From Xanthomonas boreopolis (lineage in GTDB: Bacteria > Pseudomonadota > Gammaproteobacteria > Xanthomonadales > Xanthomonadaceae), in NCBI GenBank assembly GCA_014654535.1, contig BNBA01000013.1, positions 1 through 64,000 of the forward strand: a DNA stretch of 64,000 bases. The letters are read 5' to 3'. Below, piece by piece: positions 51,717 through 59,299 of this stretch; the first letter of the stretch is position 1, and each line of letters starts with the position of its first letter. Under the pieces are notes generated by a model. The model saw only the letters and a program-made list of their open reading frames with translations. It did not search any database and had not been told where the DNA came from. Both the position numbers and the translations under genes were made by a program.

Positions 51717-53528
51717 TCAGGAGGTCCGCGCCTTGGCCTTGCTGTCGGCCACGAACTGCCGGACCTGCCGCTCCAGCACCGGCAACGGCACCGAGCCCTG
51801 CTTGAGCACGGCGTCGTGGAAGGCGCGGATGTCGAACTTGTCGCCCAGCTCCTTCTCCGCCTCGGCGCGCAGCCTGACGATGGTGATCTCGCCGAGCTTG
51901 TAGCTCAGCGCCTGCGCCGGCCAGGAGATGTAGCGGTCGACCTCGGTGGTGACCTCGTGCTCGGACAGCGCGGTATGGTCGCGCAGGTAGGCCAGCGCCT
52001 GTTCGCGGCTCCAGCCGTAGTGGTGCACGCCGGTATCGATGACCAGGCGACAGGCGCGCCACATCTCGTAGGTGAGCTTGCCGAACTCCTCGTAGGGCGT
52101 CTCGTAGATGCCCATCTCCTCGCCGAGCTTCTCGGTGTACAGCGCCCAGCCCTCGCCGTAGGCGGAGATGTAGTTCTCGCGGCGGAACGCCGGCTGCTCG
52201 CCCTGCTCCAGCGCCAGGGCGCCCTGCAGCGAGTGGCCGGGCGAGGATTCGTGCAGGGTCAATGCCGGCAGGTTGTACAGCGGGCGCGACGGCAGGTTGT
52301 AGGTGTTGACCCAGTAGGTGCCCACGCCGCCGCGGCCGGCGGTCCAGAACGGCGCGATGTCGGCCGGCACCGGCTTGATCGTGAAGCGCCCGCGCGGCAG
52401 CGTGCCGATGAACTTGCCGACCACGCCGTCCACGCGCTTGGAGATCCAGGCGGCGCGGTCGAGCAGTTCCTGCGGGGTCTTGGCGTAGAACTGCGGGTCG
52501 GTGCGCAGGAACTGCAGGAAATCGGCGAAGCGGGTCTGCGGGCTGCGGCCCTTGAAGCCGACCCGGTCGATGATCGCGTCCATCTGCTTCTGGATGCGCG
52601 CCACCTCTTCCAGCCCGACCTGGTGGATCTGCTCCGGGCCCAGGTCGAGCGTGGTGTACTCGCGGATCTGCTGGCGGTAGAACGCCTTGCCGTCCGGCAG
52701 CGCCTCGGCGGCCAGCGTGGTGCGCGCCTGAGGCACGTATTCGTCGCGGAAGAACGCCAGCAGGCCGGCGAAGGCGGGGATGACCGACTTCGAGATCGCG
52801 GCCCTGGCCTCCTCGCGCAGCTTGGCCTGCTCGGCCGCCGGGATGGTCGCCGGCAGTTGCTTGAACGGCGCGTAGAACGCCGATTCGGCCGGATCCTTCA
52901 GCTCGGCGACCGTGGCGATCGACACGTCGCGCCCGTCCAGCACCGCGCGCGGCACGCTGAAGCCGCGCTTGAGCCCGGCGCGCATGTTGTCGATGTTCTG
53001 CGCGAAGTAGCGCGGCACGTCGTTGAGCCGCGCGATGTAGGCGCGCAGCTCGGCGGGCGTGTTGAGCGGCCGCTGCGCCATGAAGCCCAGGTTCGACCAG
53101 AACGAGCTGTCGGAGTTGAACGGCATCTCGTAGGCCTTGAAGCGCACCTCGGCGGCGAGGTTCTCGACCTGCGGGCGATAGATGGCGTAGTTGACCTGGT
53201 TGTCGGGCGAGAGCCGCTTCACGTCCAGCGCATCGAGTTGCGCCAGCACGTCGTCCCATACTTTCAGCCGCGCCTGCTGCGCGGCGGGGCCCACGTCGGG
53301 CAGGCGGGTCTTGTTGCCGGAGGCGTCGCTGTCCTCGTCCGCCCCGCCGGTCTGGACCTGGCGCCAGCTCCACTCCTTCTCGTAGATCGCCCGGAACCGC
53401 GCGTCGGCGGCGCTTTCCGCCGGCTTGGCGGCAGTGGCGACGGACATGGGCGCTTCGGCAGCCAGGACGGCGCCCAGCGGGGCCGAGAACAGGGCCAGGG
53501 AGAGGGCAGCGGCAAGCGACGATTTCAT
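51717..53528 (-). CDS. Exported DUF885-family protein (putative metallopeptidase)
   Basis: This 603-residue protein has a signal peptide (MKSSLAAALSLALFSAPLGA). The DUF885 motif LTLHESSPGHSLQ (an HExxxGH-like site) lies two-thirds along, followed by NYISAYGEGWALYTEKLGEE with a conserved Glu, and YISWPAQALSYKLGEI. These residues suggest a zinc metallopeptidase with carboxypeptidase-like ligands, active in the periplasm; the activity is inferred from the family. ATG 53528 was picked for the signal peptide. It is monocistronic, bounded by a REP at its upstream side. Confidence 0.85.
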   Translation of the reverse strand: MKSSLAAALSLALFSAPLGAVLAAEAPMSVATAAKPAESAADARFRAIYEKEWSWRQVQTGGADEDSDASGNKTRLPDVGPAAQQARLKVWDDVLAQLDALDVKRLSPDNQVNYAIYRPQVENLAAEVRFKAYEMPFNSDSSFWSNLGFMAQRPLNTPAELRAYIARLNDVPRYFAQNIDNMRAGLKRGFSVPRAVLDGRDVSIATVAELKDPAESAFYAPFKQLPATIPAAEQAKLREEARAAISKSVIPAFAGLLAFFRDEYVPQARTTLAAEALPDGKAFYRQQIREYTTLDLGPEQIHQVGLEEVARIQKQMDAIIDRVGFKGRSPQTRFADFLQFLRTDPQFYAKTPQELLDRAAWISKRVDGVVGKFIGTLPRGRFTIKPVPADIAPFWTAGRGGVGTYWVNTYNLPSRPLYNLPALTLHESSPGHSLQGALALEQGEQPAFRRENYISAYGEGWALYTEKLGEEMGIYETPYEEFGKLTYEMWRACRLVIDTGVHHYGWSREQALAYLRDHTALSEHEVTTEVDRYISWPAQALSYKLGEITIVRLRAEAEKELGDKFDIRAFHDAVLKQGSVPLPVLERQVRQFVADSKAKARTS

Positions 53529-53621
53529 CGGAGCACGACGGGCGATGGATGGAACCGGGGATGATCGCATCCGCGATGCCCGTGGGAACCGGCCAGAAGT
53601 CCTATAAGGCCGGCGAATCCT

Positions 53622-54430
53622 GTGGGAGGGACTTCAGTCCCGACAGGCCTTGACGCGGCCCCCTCTGCAGAAGCCCGTACATCCATGTGCGGGATCGAAG
53701 CTCTCCTTACTTGGGACTATGGGATCATGGCCTTTCCCGGCCTTCGAGCCATATGGCATCCCAATACGGATATTGACCGATGCTCCCCACCAGGCCCGCA
53801 CGCAACGGATTGGCGATCACATAGCGGGCAATTGCACGAAGGTCTTCCTCCGCACGCACTGCACGGTCATGGAAACCCTCCATCCAGACCGCACCGCCAC
53901 GGCCACGTGCGCGATTCACTTCCCGGGCGGCGCGTCCCTTCATGCGCTTCATCACGCGGGCCAGGGAAGCATGTCCCTCCAGTTCCAGCAGACCATGCCA
54001 GTGGTCGGGCATCAGCACCCAACACAGCAAGCGCGCCTCGATCCAGGTGTCCTTGGAAATCAGGCAGGCCGCGACGGCCTGGGCGCAGCGCCAATCCGCG
54101 AACAGGGGCACGCGCCCCTCGGTGACGGTGGTCAGCAGATAGATGCGGCCGGGCTCGCTGCACCGTCCGCGTCGCAATGAGGAATAGCCAGGCGAAATCG
54201 ATTGACCGGGAATATCCATCCCCAGATCGTGCCGCCGGGTGCGAAAGACCACAGTCGGGGCATGTCGTGTCGCGCCGTCGGGATTCCCCGCTTCGGACGG
54301 CGCACCGGCGCGATCTCTTCGGAACGGATTTCAGCCTCGGCAAGCGTTCCGTTTAATCCTGCGCATGGAGGTGCGGGATTCTGCGGAGAAGGCCGCACAA
54401 AGGCCCGTCGGGACTGAAGTCCCTCCCACA
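53622..54430. mobile_element. REPtron: transposase gene flanked by inverted REPs
   Basis: A REP tyrosine-transposase gene (53725-54219) lies between GTGGGAGGGACTTCAGTCCC at 53622 and the inverted GGGACTGAAGTCCCTCCCAC near 54410. The same REP sequence occurs at 22.2, 36.3, 39.2-39.4 and 58.5 kb, so this gene is the probable source of that family. The 54220-54406 stretch has a further decayed copy (GGAACGGATTTCAGCCTCGG) and no gene. Confidence 0.85.
53725..54219 (-). CDS. REP-associated tyrosine transposase (RAYT)
   Basis: This 164-residue protein belongs to the HUH/Y1 superfamily (TnpA_REP). The HxH pair is His73 and His75 in MPDHWHGLLEL and the catalytic Tyr is Tyr133 in ARYVIANPLRAGLV. YLLTTVTEGRVPLF near the N-terminus and WMEGFHDRAVR are also typical. 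All catalytic residues are present, so the enzyme may be active. RAYTs nick and join REP hairpins as single strands. The start at ATG 54219 (MDIPGQSISPGYSS) is likely; ATG 54252 would add 11 residues. Confidence 0.93.
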   Translation of the reverse strand: MDIPGQSISPGYSSLRRGRCSEPGRIYLLTTVTEGRVPLFADWRCAQAVAACLISKDTWIEARLLCWVLMPDHWHGLLELEGHASLARVMKRMKGRAAREVNRARGRGGAVWMEGFHDRAVRAEEDLRAIARYVIANPLRAGLVGSIGQYPYWDAIWLEGRERP

Positions 54431-54450
54431 AGGACCGCACGAGACCTTGG

Positions 54451-54792
54451 CTAGTGCCCGGCCTTGTCCCGCTTCCAGCCGCGGTGCTTGATGTCCAGGT
54501 ACAGGCTGTAGAGCGCAGTGAAGGCGGGAAACAGGTTCTGCAGCACGCCGACCGAGTCCTGCTTGGCCGAGAACATGAAATAGCTGAGCGTCATCAGGCT
54601 GCCGACCACGCTCATGTACCAGAACAGGCGCGGGATCACCGGCTTGCCGGCGCGCTTGGAGGCGATGAACTGCACCAGCCAGCGCCCGCCGAACATCAGC
54701 GCGCCGACATAGCCGATCAGCTTCCAGCCGGTGACGTGCAGGCCGGTCCAGAACAGCCAGGTCAATGGCTGGTCGAGGATGTGCAGTTCCAT
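54451..54792 (-). CDS. LAB_N-domain (lipid A biosynthesis N-terminal) membrane protein
   Basis: This 113-residue protein has three membrane helices and the LAB_N signature (LIGYVGALMFGGRWLVQFIA, IPRLFWYMSVVGSLMTLSYF, DSVGVLQNLFPAFTALYSLY). Such proteins accompany polyprenyl-phosphate glycosyltransferases and GT83 enzymes that decorate lipid A or core sugars. It starts 1 bp after the GT2 stop and is the last gene of a three-gene minus operon. No ArnT-type transferase follows; instead the REPtron does. Confidence 0.87.
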   Translation of the reverse strand: MELHILDQPLTWLFWTGLHVTGWKLIGYVGALMFGGRWLVQFIASKRAGKPVIPRLFWYMSVVGSLMTLSYFMFSAKQDSVGVLQNLFPAFTALYSLYLDIKHRGWKRDKAGH

Positions 54793-54793
54793 C

Positions 54794-55516
54794 TCAGCGC
54801 TCTTCCACCGCGGTGCGCTTGCTGCGCGCGATCAGCCAGGCCACGCCGCGCAGGTCGCGGATGCCGACCAGGGCGCGGTTGAGGTTGTTGTACTTGGACA
54901 CCCCGGCGGTGCGATGGCGATGGTTGACCGGCACGCTCACCGTCTTCCAGCCGGCGCGCTGCATCAGCGCGGGCAGGAAGCGGTGCATGTGGTCGAAGTA
55001 CGGCAGGTCGAGGAACGCGGCGCGCTCGAACAGCTTGATGCCGCAGCCGGTGTCGGGCGTGTCGTCGCGCAGCATGCGCGAACGGATCGCGTTGGCCCAC
55101 TTGCTGGCCCAGCGCTTGGACCCGGAATCCTGCCGGTTGACGCGCCAGCCGGCGAACAGCTTGACCTGGGGACCGGCGGCATCGCGCGCGGCCAGCAGCT
55201 TGGGGATGTCGGCCGGATCATTCTGGCCGTCACCGTCGAGCGTGGCCACCCAGGGCGCGCGCGCGGCCTTCACGCCGTTGCGCACCGCGGTGCTCTGCCC
55301 GCTCTGGTGGACATGGTGCAGCACCCGCAGCTCGGGCGCGCCCGGCTTGAGCGATTGCAGCACGGCCAGCGTGTCGTCCTTCGAATCGTCGTCGACGTAG
55401 ACGATCTCGAAGTCCACCCGCCCGCGCAGCGCGGCGACGATCTCGCCGACCAGCGGCGCGACGTTGTCGCGTTCGTTGAACACCGGGACGACGACGGACA
55501 GTTGCGGTTCGCTCAT
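54794..55516 (-). CDS. GT2 polyprenyl-phosphate glycosyltransferase (ArnC/RgtE-like)
   Basis: This 240-residue cytoplasmic enzyme has LSVVVPVFNERDNV at 6-19, IVYVDDDSKDDTL and DGDGQNDPADIP, the GT2 layout of dolichol-phosphate-mannose synthase-like enzymes. It lacks the two C-terminal helices of ArnC; the adjacent LAB_N protein may supply the membrane part. With a UDP-uronate epimerase just upstream, a plausible product is undecaprenyl-phosphate-galacturonate, as in RgtE of Rhizobium. The sugar is inferred. Confidence 0.82.
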   Translation of the reverse strand: MSEPQLSVVVPVFNERDNVAPLVGEIVAALRGRVDFEIVYVDDDSKDDTLAVLQSLKPGAPELRVLHHVHQSGQSTAVRNGVKAARAPWVATLDGDGQNDPADIPKLLAARDAAGPQVKLFAGWRVNRQDSGSKRWASKWANAIRSRMLRDDTPDTGCGIKLFERAAFLDLPYFDHMHRFLPALMQRAGWKTVSVPVNHRHRTAGVSKYNNLNRALVGIRDLRGVAWLIARSKRTAVEER

Positions 55517-55592
55517 GGTTTCCGGCCAGTCGCTGGATCAATGGAAAAAGACCGCGCATTTTCCCCGGTTCGCGTGACCCGGGGATGAAGCG

Positions 55593-56558
55593 TCATGCCC
55601 GGGCGCCGAAATAATCGCGGCACCAGGCCACCACCTGCGGCAGGCCGGCCTCGATCGGCGTGGCCGGATCGAAGCCGAACGCGGCCTGCGCGCGCGTGGT
55701 GTCGGCCATCGTGGCGATCATGTCACCCGGCTGCATCGGTTTGTAGACCTTCTCGGCCGGGCGCCCGGCGGCCTGCTCGACCACCGCGATGAAGCGTTCC
55801 AGCTCCACCGGGGTGTGGTTGCCCAGGTTGAACACCCGGTGCGGCACCTCTTCCCCGGAAGGATGCGCCAGCGCGCCGAGCACCCCCGCGACGATGTCGT
55901 CGATGAAGGTGAAATCGCGCTGCATCCGGCCGTGGTTGAACACCTCGATCGGGCGCCCTGCCAGCACCGCGCGGCTGAAGATCAGCGGCGCCATGTCCGG
56001 CCGGCCCCAGGGCCCGTAGACGGTGAAGAAGCGCAGCCCGGTCGCGCGCAGGCCGTACAGCTGCGCGTAGGTGTAGGCCATCAGCTCGTTGGCGGCCTTG
56101 GTCGCCGCGTACAGCGAGCGCGGCTTGTCGATGCGCTGGTCCTCGGAGAACGGCGGCACCGCCGAGTCCCCGTACACCGAGCTGCTCGAGGCGTAGACCA
56201 GGTGCGCGACGCCGCGGTGGCGGCACAGCTCGAGCACGTTGACGAAGCCGGCCAGGTTGGACTCGACGTAGGCGTGCGGGTTCTGCAGCGAGTAGCGCAC
56301 GCCGGCCTGCGCGGCCAGGTGCACCACGCGCGTGGGCCGCACTTCGTCGAACAGCGCGGCCAGGCCATCGCGGTCGGCCAGGTCGAGCGTGCGGATGTCC
56401 ACGCCCGGGCACAGCGCGGCGACCCGGTCGCGCTTGAGCTGCGGGTCGTAGTAGTCGTTGTAGTTGTCCAGGCCAGCCACGCGCTCGCCGCGTGCGGCCA
56501 GCGCGCGGCAGGTGTAGGCGCCGATGAAGCCGGCCGCGCCGGTGACGAGGATGCTCAT
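55593..56558 (-). CDS. NAD-dependent sugar epimerase (UDP-glucuronate 4-epimerase-like)
   Basis: This 321-residue SDR-type epimerase has TGAAGFIGAYTCRAL (GxxGxxG) at 6-20, DNYNDYYDPQLKRDR, AAQAGVRYSLQNPHAYVESN, SSSSVYG and the YAATKAANE catalytic Tyr/Lys. These are the marks of UDP-glucuronate 4-epimerases (LpsL/Cap1J type), which make UDP-galacturonate. Xanthomonas LPS core is known to carry galacturonate. It is the first gene of the epimerase-GT2-LAB_N operon; a 76-bp gap with no feature precedes GT2. Confidence 0.87.
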   Translation of the reverse strand: MSILVTGAAGFIGAYTCRALAARGERVAGLDNYNDYYDPQLKRDRVAALCPGVDIRTLDLADRDGLAALFDEVRPTRVVHLAAQAGVRYSLQNPHAYVESNLAGFVNVLELCRHRGVAHLVYASSSSVYGDSAVPPFSEDQRIDKPRSLYAATKAANELMAYTYAQLYGLRATGLRFFTVYGPWGRPDMAPLIFSRAVLAGRPIEVFNHGRMQRDFTFIDDIVAGVLGALAHPSGEEVPHRVFNLGNHTPVELERFIAVVEQAAGRPAEKVYKPMQPGDMIATMADTTRAQAAFGFDPATPIEAGLPQVVAWCRDYFGARA

Positions 56559-56642
56559 CGGGCCGGTCCCGGAAGCGCGGCGGCGCCTGTGGCGGGCAGG
56601 GTCATACGTGAAATCCGAAGCAATGCCTGCGGGAAAGAACGC

Positions 56643-57563
56643 TTACTCGACGCGGCCGCGCAGCTTCTCGAGCACGCCGTCGAGGATGTCCAGGTCGGTG
56701 TAGTGGATGACCAGCTTGCCCTTGCCGCCGCGGCCGTGGTTGATCGCCACCTTGGTGCCCAGCGTTTCGGACAGCTCGGTTTCCAGCGAGGCGATGTCAG
56801 CCTGGCGGGTCTTCGGCGCCGGCGCCGGCCGCGCGCTCGGCACCTTGCCCGCGGCGAAGGCCTGGGCGCGGCGCTCGACCTCGCGCACCGACCAGCCCTC
56901 GTCGGCCGCCTCCTGCGCCAGCTTGCTGGCCAGTTCCGGCGCCAGCGTCAGCAGCGCGCGCGCGTGGCCCATCTCCAGGCGGCGCGACTCCAGCAGCACG
57001 CGCACGCCGATCGGCAGCTCGAGCAGGCGCAGCAGGTTGGACACCGACGCGCGCGAGCGGCCCACCGCCTCGGCGGCCTCGGCATGGGTCAGCGAGAACT
57101 CCTCGATCAGCCGCTGCAGCGCCTGCGCCTCTTCCAGCGGATTGAGGTCCTCGCGCTGGATATTCTCGATCAGCGCCATCGCGATGACGGTGCGGTCGTC
57201 CAGTTCGCGCACCACCACCGGCACTTCGCCGAGGCCGGCCAGCTGCGAGGCGCGCCAGCGGCGCTCGCCGGCGACGATCTCGAAGCTGCCCGGCGCCAGC
57301 TCGCGCGCGACGATCGGCTGGATCACGCCCTGCACCTTGATCGATTCGGCCAGCTCGGCGAGCTTGGCCTCGTCCATCTCGCGGCGCGGCTGGTACTTGC
57401 CCGGCTGCAGCTGCCCGACCGGCAGGTTGCGCAGCGAATCGCCCGGCTGCAGTTCCTCGACGGTGGTGACCGGCGCCGCGGCGGCCGCGCCCTTGGGCCC
57501 CAGCAGCGCATCCAGGCCACGGCCCAGTCCGCGCTTCTTGGCAGGGTTCGGCTTGTTGCTCAT
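56643..57563 (-). CDS. parB: Chromosome-partitioning protein ParB
   Basis: This 306-residue CTP-dependent DNA clamp binds parS near the origin. The N-terminus KKRGLGRGLDALLG is the ParA-stimulating peptide, IVAGERRWRASQLAG at 96-110 is the CTP-binding GERR motif, ENIQREDLNPLEEA follows, the HTH lies near 145-170 (EAAEAVGRSRASVSNLLRLL), and a C-terminal dimerisation domain completes it. The gene is intact although its partner parA, overlapping it by 1 bp, is broken. Confidence 0.96.
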   Translation of the reverse strand: MSNKPNPAKKRGLGRGLDALLGPKGAAAAAPVTTVEELQPGDSLRNLPVGQLQPGKYQPRREMDEAKLAELAESIKVQGVIQPIVARELAPGSFEIVAGERRWRASQLAGLGEVPVVVRELDDRTVIAMALIENIQREDLNPLEEAQALQRLIEEFSLTHAEAAEAVGRSRASVSNLLRLLELPIGVRVLLESRRLEMGHARALLTLAPELASKLAQEAADEGWSVREVERRAQAFAAGKVPSARPAPAPKTRQADIASLETELSETLGTKVAINHGRGGKGKLVIHYTDLDILDGVLEKLRGRVE

Positions 57564-58331
57564 CAGGCGATCTCCACGGGCCGTACGGTTCTGTTGCGTT
57601 CAGCCTGGCGGCGGATGATCTCGCCGGCCAGGCCCAGGTAGGCCACGCCGCCACGCGAGGTGCGGTCGTAGCCGATGATGCTCTGGCCATGGCTCGGCGC
57701 TTCGGCCAGGCGCACGTTGCGCGGCACGATGGTGCGGAACACCTTGTCGCCGAAGTGCTCGGTCAGTTCGGCCGAGACCGCGTTGGCCAGGTTGTTGCGG
57801 ATGTCGAACATGGTGCGCAGCACGCCCTCGATCTCCAGCGAGGGATTGAGGCTGGCGCGCAGCGCCTCGATGGTCTCCAGCAGCGCCGACAGGCCTTCCA
57901 GTGCGTAGTACTCGCACTGCATCGGCACGATCACCGAGTCGGCCGCGGTCAGCGCGTTGAGGGTCAGCAGCGACAGCGCCGGCGGGCAGTCGATCAGGAT
58001 GAAGTCGTACTCGTCGCGGATCGGCGCCAGCGCGCGCTTCAGGCGCTGCTCGCGCTCGCCCTGCTCCATCAGCTGGATCTCGGCGGCGGTGAGGTCGATG
58101 TTGCCCGGCAGCAGGTCGTAGCCCTCGGCGGCCTCGACCCGGATCTCGGCGGCGCTGTTCTCGCCCAGCAGCAGGTCGCAGGTGGAGGCGGCCAGCTCGC
58201 GCTTGTCCACGCCGCTGCCCATCGTCGCATTGCCCTGCGCATCCAGGTCCACCAGCAGCACGCGCTTGGGCGCGCGCGCCAGGCCGGCCGCCAGGTTGAC
58301 CGCCGTGGTGAATGGCGATGATCCGGGCCAT
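57563..58331 (-). pseudogene. parA: parA with P-loop deletion and frameshift
   Basis: From ATG 58331 the frame reads MARIIAI, the normal ParA start, then shifts into nonsense (HHGGQPGG). The proper frame resumes with TTAVNLAAGLARAPKRVLLV and continues intact through DLDAQGNATMGSG, FILIDCPPALSLLTLNAL and GYDRTSRGGVAYLGLAGE to the stop at 57563. What is missing is the Walker A segment (normally about ANQKGGVGKT): roughly 29 nt are gone between GCCAT and TCACCACGGCGG. A longer frame from 58369 restores the tail but with an unrelated N-terminus and no P-loop. The product cannot bind ATP normally. It is either a real lesion or a sequencing/assembly error. Confidence 0.88.
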
Positions 58332-58555
58332 GCAGGGGAGCCTCGCGGGCAGGAGTTAGGACCGGGCATTATGCGGGCTGGGGGCGGGATCGGGGAAATC
58401 CCGGCGCGGCAGGCGCGGCGGATCGCATTCCCTGCCGCGGTCCATGGGGCCGGCTCCTTCAGGGTCCCTTTGGGAGGGGCTTCAGTCCCGGCGGGCTTTG
58501 CCGGTAAAGCCCCGTCGGGACTGAAGTTCCTCCCGCAACGGCACCGCCTTCCGCT
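58332..58555. repeat. rsmG-parA gap with a REP pair
   Basis: GGGAGGGGCTTCAGTCCCGG near 58471 and CCCGTCGGGACTGAAGTTCC near 58511 form an inverted pair of the GGGACTTCAGTCCC family, both with one or two changes from consensus. The pair lies between two genes that are normally close (rsmG and parA), so it has entered the operon. A TTATGC -10-like motif (58369-58374 region, minus strand CATAATGC) may be the parA promoter. Confidence 0.75.
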
Positions 58556-59197
58556 TCACGCCTGCTTGCCCACCACCACCAGGTGCCGCTCGCCGTCCAG
58601 GCCCGGCACCTGCAGCGGATGCACGTCCTGCACGCGCCAGCCGGCCGGCAAGGCGGCGATCTCCTCGTGCGGGTACACGCCCTTCATCGCCAGCAGGGTG
58701 CCGCCGGGCTTCAGCAGGTGGCCGCCGACGGCGACGATCCCGTCCAGCGTGTCCAGCGCGCGCGCGGTCAGGTGGTCGTAGGCGGCCGGCTCGTCCAGCG
58801 CCTCGGCGCGCGACTCGGCCACGCGAGCGTTGCCCAGGCCGAGCTGGCGCACCGCTTCGCGCATGAAGCGGGCCTTCTTGCCGTTGCTCTCCACCAGCGT
58901 CACCCGCAGTTGCGGCCGGGTGATCGCCAGCGGGATGCCCGGCAGGCCGGGGCCGGTGCCGAGATCGGCCAGGGTGCCGGACTCGATGTACGGGCGCATC
59001 GCCAGCGAATCGAGCAGGTGCCGCACCACCATCTCGCGCGGGTCGCGGATCGCGGTCAGGTTGTAGGTGCGGTTCCAGCGCGCCAGCAGCGCCAGGTAGG
59101 CCAGCAGCGGGCCGGCGAAGGCGGCATCGAGGCCGAGCTGGTGCAGGCCGTGCGCGAGGTCGGCCTGGACCTCGGGGGGGAGGGAAGCGTCGTTCAT
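58556..59197 (-). CDS. rsmG: 16S rRNA (guanine-527 N7) methyltransferase RsmG
   Basis: This 213-residue SAM-dependent enzyme (GidB) has the SAM motif [15 protein letters not shown] with LGTGPG at 79-84, [15 protein letters not shown] upstream of it, and [15 protein letters not shown] and [14 protein letters not shown] downstream. It methylates G527 in the 530 loop of 16S rRNA. The rsmG-parA-parB order is typical of the origin-proximal chromosome region. Confidence 0.96.
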   Translation of the reverse strand: MNDASLPPEVQADLAHGLHQLGLDAAFAGPLLAYLALLARWNRTYNLTAIRDPREMVVRHLLDSLAMRPYIESGTLADLGTGPGLPGIPLAITRPQLRVTLVESNGKKARFMREAVRQLGLGNARVAESRAEALDEPAAYDHLTARALDTLDGIVAVGGHLLKPGGTLLAMKGVYPHEEIAALPAGWRVQDVHPLQVPGLDGERHLVVVGKQA

Positions 59198-59299
59198 CGG
59201 CGGATTATCGCAGGCGCGCTCCCGATCCCGCCTGCCCGCCGGACTTTTCCGGGCAAGAACCCCGCGCTATACCGGGAGCCCCACCCCGCGGAGTCCGCC

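Noticed and set aside
57600-58331. A 243-residue minus frame starting MARIIAI as an intact ParA
   Set aside because: After seven residues it leaves the ParA frame; the rest is a shadow translation.
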